This document shows, piece by piece, positions 6,254-8,693 of a stretch of DNA of 8,693 bases. Made by a program: the position numbers and the translations under genes. The notes under the pieces are model-generated. The model searched no databases. It saw only the letters and a program-made list of their open reading frames with translations, and was not told where the DNA came from. This DNA is from DASZTU01 sp035493835. GTDB lineage: Bacteria; Pseudomonadota; Alphaproteobacteria; Rhizobiales; Devosiaceae. How positions within the stretch are numbered: position 1 is the first letter of the stretch; every line of letters starts with the position of its first letter. Location of the stretch: assembly GCA_035493835.1 (NCBI GenBank), contig DATJHO010000166.1, positions 1-8,693 on the forward strand, in the 5' to 3' direction.

Positions 6254-7184
6254 CCACCACACCATCCATGGCGCGCATCATCATCACGGCTGGGACAATT
6301 CGTTCCCGGCCGTGAAGACGATCGCGCCGGGCACGACGCTGAGCTTCGAGTGCAGCGATTCCGGCAGCGGCCATTTTACGCCGGGCAGCACCGTTGAGGC
6401 GGTCACGACGCTCGATTTCTCCAAGGTCAATCCGGTCACCGGCCCCATCTTCATCGATGGGGCCGAGCCGGGCGACGTGCTGAAGGTGACGATCGAGGGG
6501 TTTGAACCGTCCGGCTTCGGCTGGACGGCGATCATCCCCGGTTTTGGCCTTTTGGCCGACGAGTTTTCGGCGCCGGACCTCACGCTCTGGAAGTACGACG
6601 CCGCAACCCTCGCTCCGGCCGCCTTTTCCAAATTCGGCAAGGTGCCGCTAAAGCCGTTCGCCGGCACCATCGGCCTCGCGCCGGCGGCGCCGGGCCTTCA
6701 TTCGGTGGTGCCGCCGCGCCGGGTGGGCGGCAACATGGATATCCGCGATCTCTCCGCCGGCTCGGTGCTCTATTTGCCGGTGGAGGTCGCGGGGGCCCTG
6801 TTCTCGGTGGGCGACACCCACGCCGCCCAGGGCGACGGCGAAGTCTGCGGCACGGCCATTGAAAGCGCCATGAACGTGACGCTTGGCTTCGACCTCATCA
6901 AGCAGACCCCGCTCGCCATGCCCCGCTTCACGACCCCGGGCCCGGTGACAAACCACCTCGACGCCAAGGGGTATGAGGTAACGACCGGCATTGGCCCCGA
7001 CCTGATGACCGGCGCCCGGGCGGCGGTTGCCAACATGATCGACCTGTTGGGAAAACTGTACGGCCTCTCGGCCAATGACGCCTACATGCTTTGCTCGGTC
7101 TGCGGCGATCTCCGGATTTCCGAAATCGTCGACATGCCGAACTGGGTGATCAGCTTCTACTTCCCACGGGTCGTGTTCGAGTGA
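6240..7184 (+). CDS. Acetamidase/formamidase family amidohydrolase, histidine-rich N-terminus
   Basis: This 314-residue protein belongs to the FmdA/AmdA family, which hydrolyses short amides such as formamide or acetamide to ammonia and an acid, and is unrelated to the nitrilase-type AmiE. Key stretches are HHHHGWDNSFPAV (13-25), GPIFIDGAEPGDVLKVTIEGFEP, RVGGNMDIRDL (161-171, with Asn165 and Asp167), and GDTHAAQGDGEVCGTAIE (191-208, with Asp192, His194, Asp199 and Glu201), the most conserved, metal-site-like motif. The C-terminus reads CSVCGDLRISEIVDMPNW. Its size fits the short (about 300 residues) branch, not the about 405-residue classic formamidases. The first 16 residues contain nine His, and a metal-handling role is only a guess. 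ATG 6240 (or 6231 in frame) lies inside the end of the solute-binding gene with no clear Shine-Dalgarno, so translation is probably coupled. Acting on the imported compound is the simplest role; the substrate is unproven. Confidence 0.9.
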   Translation: MHSHSHHTIHGAHHHHGWDNSFPAVKTIAPGTTLSFECSDSGSGHFTPGSTVEAVTTLDFSKVNPVTGPIFIDGAEPGDVLKVTIEGFEPSGFGWTAIIPGFGLLADEFSAPDLTLWKYDAATLAPAAFSKFGKVPLKPFAGTIGLAPAAPGLHSVVPPRRVGGNMDIRDLSAGSVLYLPVEVAGALFSVGDTHAAQGDGEVCGTAIESAMNVTLGFDLIKQTPLAMPRFTTPGPVTNHLDAKGYEVTTGIGPDLMTGARAAVANMIDLLGKLYGLSANDAYMLCSVCGDLRISEIVDMPNWVISFYFPRVVFE

Positions 7185-7198
7185 GCGTCGGCTCCGTG

Positions 7199-7313
7199 TT
7201 TGTGGCTACCCCCTCCCCAACCCTCCCCGCAAGGGACAGGGTGCGCCTTGTGGCGAGGCGGTGCCACAAATCCACCTCCCCCCTTGTGGGAGAGGGTGGG
7301 TGGGGAGTGCCAC
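7199..7313. repeat. Imperfect palindromic intergenic element with pyrimidine/purine-rich arms
   Basis: The segment 7202-7235 (GTGGC, then C-rich, ending GCAAGGG) is nearly the reverse complement of 7281-7313 (CCCTTGTGGG, then G-rich, ending GTGCCAC), with a few small gaps and a 45-nt loop. In addition TTTGTGGC 7199-7206 is the exact inverse of GCCACAAA 7263-7270, so alternative folds exist. It begins 14 nt after the amidase stop codon. It looks like a dispersed palindromic intergenic repeat of the kind common in alphaproteobacteria, not a gene. In RNA it could slow decay or reduce expression of the downstream ATPase. Confidence 0.6.
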
Positions 7314-7335
7314 ACCTGCGAGACCTCACCCTGAG
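7313..7335 (+). repeat. Direct repeat, copy 1
   Basis: This 23-nt stretch (begins CACCTGCGAGACC, ends CCCTGAG) is identical to 7421-7443, 108 nt downstream. It includes the first 14 nt of the palindromic element seen complete at 7430-7462, so it looks like a partial copy left by duplication or recombination between repeats. Confidence 0.75.
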
Positions 7336-7350
7336 TCCGTGCCTGTTGCC

Positions 7351-7378
7351 CATGGTTCAACAGGCTCACCATGAGGTC
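7351..7378 (-). repeat. Palindromic repeat element, inverted copy
   Basis: Read on the minus strand, these 28 nt align without gaps to 7430-7457, with shared blocks GACCTCA, TGAGC, TGT and GAA. The stem here is CATGGT 7351-7356 / ACCATG 7368-7373. A competing stem, GCCTGTTG 7341-7348 / CAACAGGC 7358-7365, overlaps it. Confidence 0.65.
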
Positions 7379-7420
7379 GGTGGTGTTGAGAGGTCGCCGA
7401 AGGTTTTCTTGCGAAGACCC

Positions 7421-7443
7421 CACCTGCGAGACCTCACCCTGAG
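7421..7443 (+). repeat. Direct repeat, copy 2
   Basis: Identical over 23 nt to 7313-7335. Here it runs into the complete palindromic element at 7430-7462. Confidence 0.75.
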
Positions 7444-7462
7444 CTTGTCGAAGGGCGAGGTC
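7430..7462 (+). repeat. Palindromic repeat element, complete copy
   Basis: GACCTCACCCT 7430-7440 pairs with AGGGCGAGGTC 7452-7462 in 10 of 11 positions, leaving an 11-nt loop. It ends 13 nt before the ATPase ATG. From memory, closely similar sequences recur between genes in many alphaproteobacterial genomes. It is non-coding. Confidence 0.65.
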
Positions 7463-7471
7463 TCCCGCCCC

Positions 7472-7475
7472 GAGG
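7472..7475 (+). promoter_or_regulatory. Possible ribosome binding site favouring a TTG start for the ATPase
   Basis: GAGG abuts ATG 7476, too close to serve it, but lies 9 nt before an in-frame TTG at 7485. Starting there gives an N-terminus reading (M)TEPLLSVRDL, a very usual start for this family. The choice between ATG 7476 and TTG 7485 stays open. Confidence 0.35.
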
Positions 7476-8693
7476 ATGCTTACCTTGACTGAACCCCTGC
7501 TTTCCGTCCGCGACCTCTGCGTGTCCGTTGCCACCCCAACCGGCGCCAGGACCGTTGTCGATCGCCTGTCCTTCGATCTCGGCCGGAGCGAAACGCTCTG
7601 CATCGCGGGGGAGAGCGGCTCGGGCAAGTCGATGACGGCGCTGGCGCTGATGCGCCTCCTGCCCGAGCCGATGGCAAAGGTCAGCGGCGGCTGCGCCATG
7701 CTGAAGGGGCGCGACCTTTTCGCCCTGAGCGAAGCGGAGATGCGTGGCGTACGCGGCCGGGAGATCGGCATGATCTTTCAAGAACCGATGACCTCGCTGA
7801 ACCCGGTGTTGACCGTCGGTCGCCAGCTCGCCGAGGCCGTTGCGGCGCATCAGCCCATTTCCGCCAACGGCGCCCGCGCCGAAGCGAGGCGGCTGCTCGA
7901 TCTCGTCCAGATTCCTGACGCCGCGCGGCGGCTGGCGCAATATCCGTTCGAACTTTCGGGCGGCATGCGGCAGCGGGTGATGATCGCCATCGCGCTGGCG
8001 CAAAAGCCCGACCTGCTCATCGCCGACGAGCCGACGACCGCGCTCGACGTCACCGTGCAGGCGCAAATCCTGTCGCTGATTCGGCATATCGGGGCCGAAA
8101 CCGGTTCGGCGCTGATCCTCATCACCCACGACATGGGCGTCGTTGCCGAGATGGCGGATCGGGTTCTCGTCATGCGCGCCGGGCGTGAGGTCGAGCACGC
8201 GCCGGTGCGGCAGCTCTTCGCCAGTCCCTCCGCCGATTACACGCGGGATCTTCTCGCGGCCGTACCTGTGCTCGGCAGCATGAGCAACGAGGCAAAACCC
8301 CGGCGCGCCACTGGCGCCGATCCGGTAGCGGCTCCCGCCGTGATCGAGGTCGACGATCTCACCGTCCGCTTCGACGTCAAGGGCGGCCTGCTCCGCCGTC
8401 CGGTTCGCCGCGTTCATGCGGTTGAAGGTATCAGCCTCGTGCTACGGCGCGGCGAAACGCTGTCGCTGGTGGGCGAAAGCGGTTGCGGGAAATCCACCAC
8501 AGGCAAGGCGATCATGGATCTCGTGCCCTGGTCGGGCTCGATCCGCGTCGCTGGCCGTCATTCGGGCGGGCTCACGCGCCACTCGATGAAGCCGATCCTG
8601 CGCGACGTGCAGATGGTGTTCCAGGACCCTTATGCCTCGCTCGATCCACGTATGCGGGTCGGCGAACTGGTGGGCGAGCCGCTCCTCATCCAC
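7476..8693 (+). CDS. Fused dipeptide-type ABC transporter ATPase (DppD-DppF), 3'-truncated by window edge
   Basis: The frame is open for 406 codons to the last base with no stop. It encodes two ABC ATPase modules in one chain, numbered from ATG 7476. The first module is complete: Walker A GESGSGKS (45-52), Q-loop IFQEPMTSLNP (100-110), signature LSGGMRQR (160-167), Walker B LLIADEP (180-186), D-loop ALD (189-191) and H-loop ITHD (216-219). It ends with the DppD-like DYTRDLLAAVP tail (254-264). A linker at about 265-287 leads to the second module, with Walker A GESGCGKST (333-341) and Q-loop VFQDPYASLDPR (381-392). The rest is beyond the window. Two nucleotide sites in one protein would power the DppB/DppC-type channel at the inner face of the membrane, as in other DppDF/GsiA/YejF-type fusions. 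It is the missing energy subunit of this importer, set apart from it by the amidase gene and a repeat-filled gap. Confidence 0.93.
   Translation, partial: MLTLTEPLLSVRDLCVSVATPTGARTVVDRLSFDLGRSETLCIAGESGSGKSMTALALMRLLPEPMAKVSGGCAMLKGRDLFALSEAEMRGVRGREIGMIFQEPMTSLNPVLTVGRQLAEAVAAHQPISANGARAEARRLLDLVQIPDAARRLAQYPFELSGGMRQRVMIAIALAQKPDLLIADEPTTALDVTVQAQILSLIRHIGAETGSALILITHDMGVVAEMADRVLVMRAGREVEHAPVRQLFASPSADYTRDLLAAVPVLGSMSNEAKPRRATGADPVAAPAVIEVDDLTVRFDVKGGLLRRPVRRVHAVEGISLVLRRGETLSLVGESGCGKSTTGKAIMDLVPWSGSIRVAGRHSGGLTRHSMKPILRDVQMVFQDPYASLDPRMRVGELVGEPLLIH

Noticed and set aside
4622..6265. 547-codon open frame on the minus strand opposite the solute-binding protein
   Set aside because: Low-complexity G/V/D/R-rich translation without motifs. 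The + strand frame encodes a complete family 5 binding protein with signal peptide.
7313..7462. Possible CRISPR array from the repeated 23-nt unit
   Set aside because: Only two identical copies, 108 nt apart, with an inverted related element between them and no regular spacing. Palindromic intergenic repeats fit better.
7091..7492. 133-codon + strand frame crossing the amidase end and the repeats
   Set aside because: It begins inside the amidase in another frame and then reads through palindromic repeats. No domain and no ribosome site.
7434..8417. 327-codon minus-strand frame at the right end
   Set aside because: It lies opposite the double ATPase, whose Walker A, signature, Walker B and H-loop motifs are all on the + strand.

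Overview
The window is GC-rich and densely coded on the + strand, with ATGA/TGATG-type gene overlaps. Codon use and protein families look alphaproteobacterial. The palindromic repeats at 7199-7462 resemble ones I associate with Hyphomicrobiales such as Devosia, but that genus hint is memory-based and weak.

Layout. (1) 1-837: 3' part of an endonuclease/exonuclease/phosphatase-fold hydrolase gene. (2) 838-1041: a 204-nt regulatory gap with a strong 48-nt hairpin, a possible sigma70-type promoter, and a textbook intrinsic terminator (hairpin plus T5) that ends only 15 nt before the next start codon. (3) 1042-2810: an AmiC-like amide sensor followed by an AmiR-like ANTAR antiterminator. (4) 2797-6253: two PepT/Dpp-family permease subunits (DppC-type before DppB-type) and a secreted family 5 solute-binding protein. 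(5) 6240-7184: an acetamidase/formamidase-family hydrolase with a histidine-rich N-terminus. (6) 7185-7475: a 291-nt gap filled with palindromic repeats. (7) 7476-8693: a fused DppD-DppF-type double ATPase running off the window end.

Working model (inference): AmiC senses a small amide or amide-like ligand in the cytoplasm and releases AmiR. AmiR then binds the leader RNA and prevents termination at 984-1026, so the sensor, the importer and the amidase are made together. The importer brings in an amide-containing compound and the hydrolase releases ammonia and an acid. In the classic Pseudomonas amidase operon AmiC/AmiR controls the nitrilase-type amidase AmiE. Here the same switch appears to be wired to a peptide-type ABC importer and an unrelated amidase family. 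The substrate cannot be told from the sequence.
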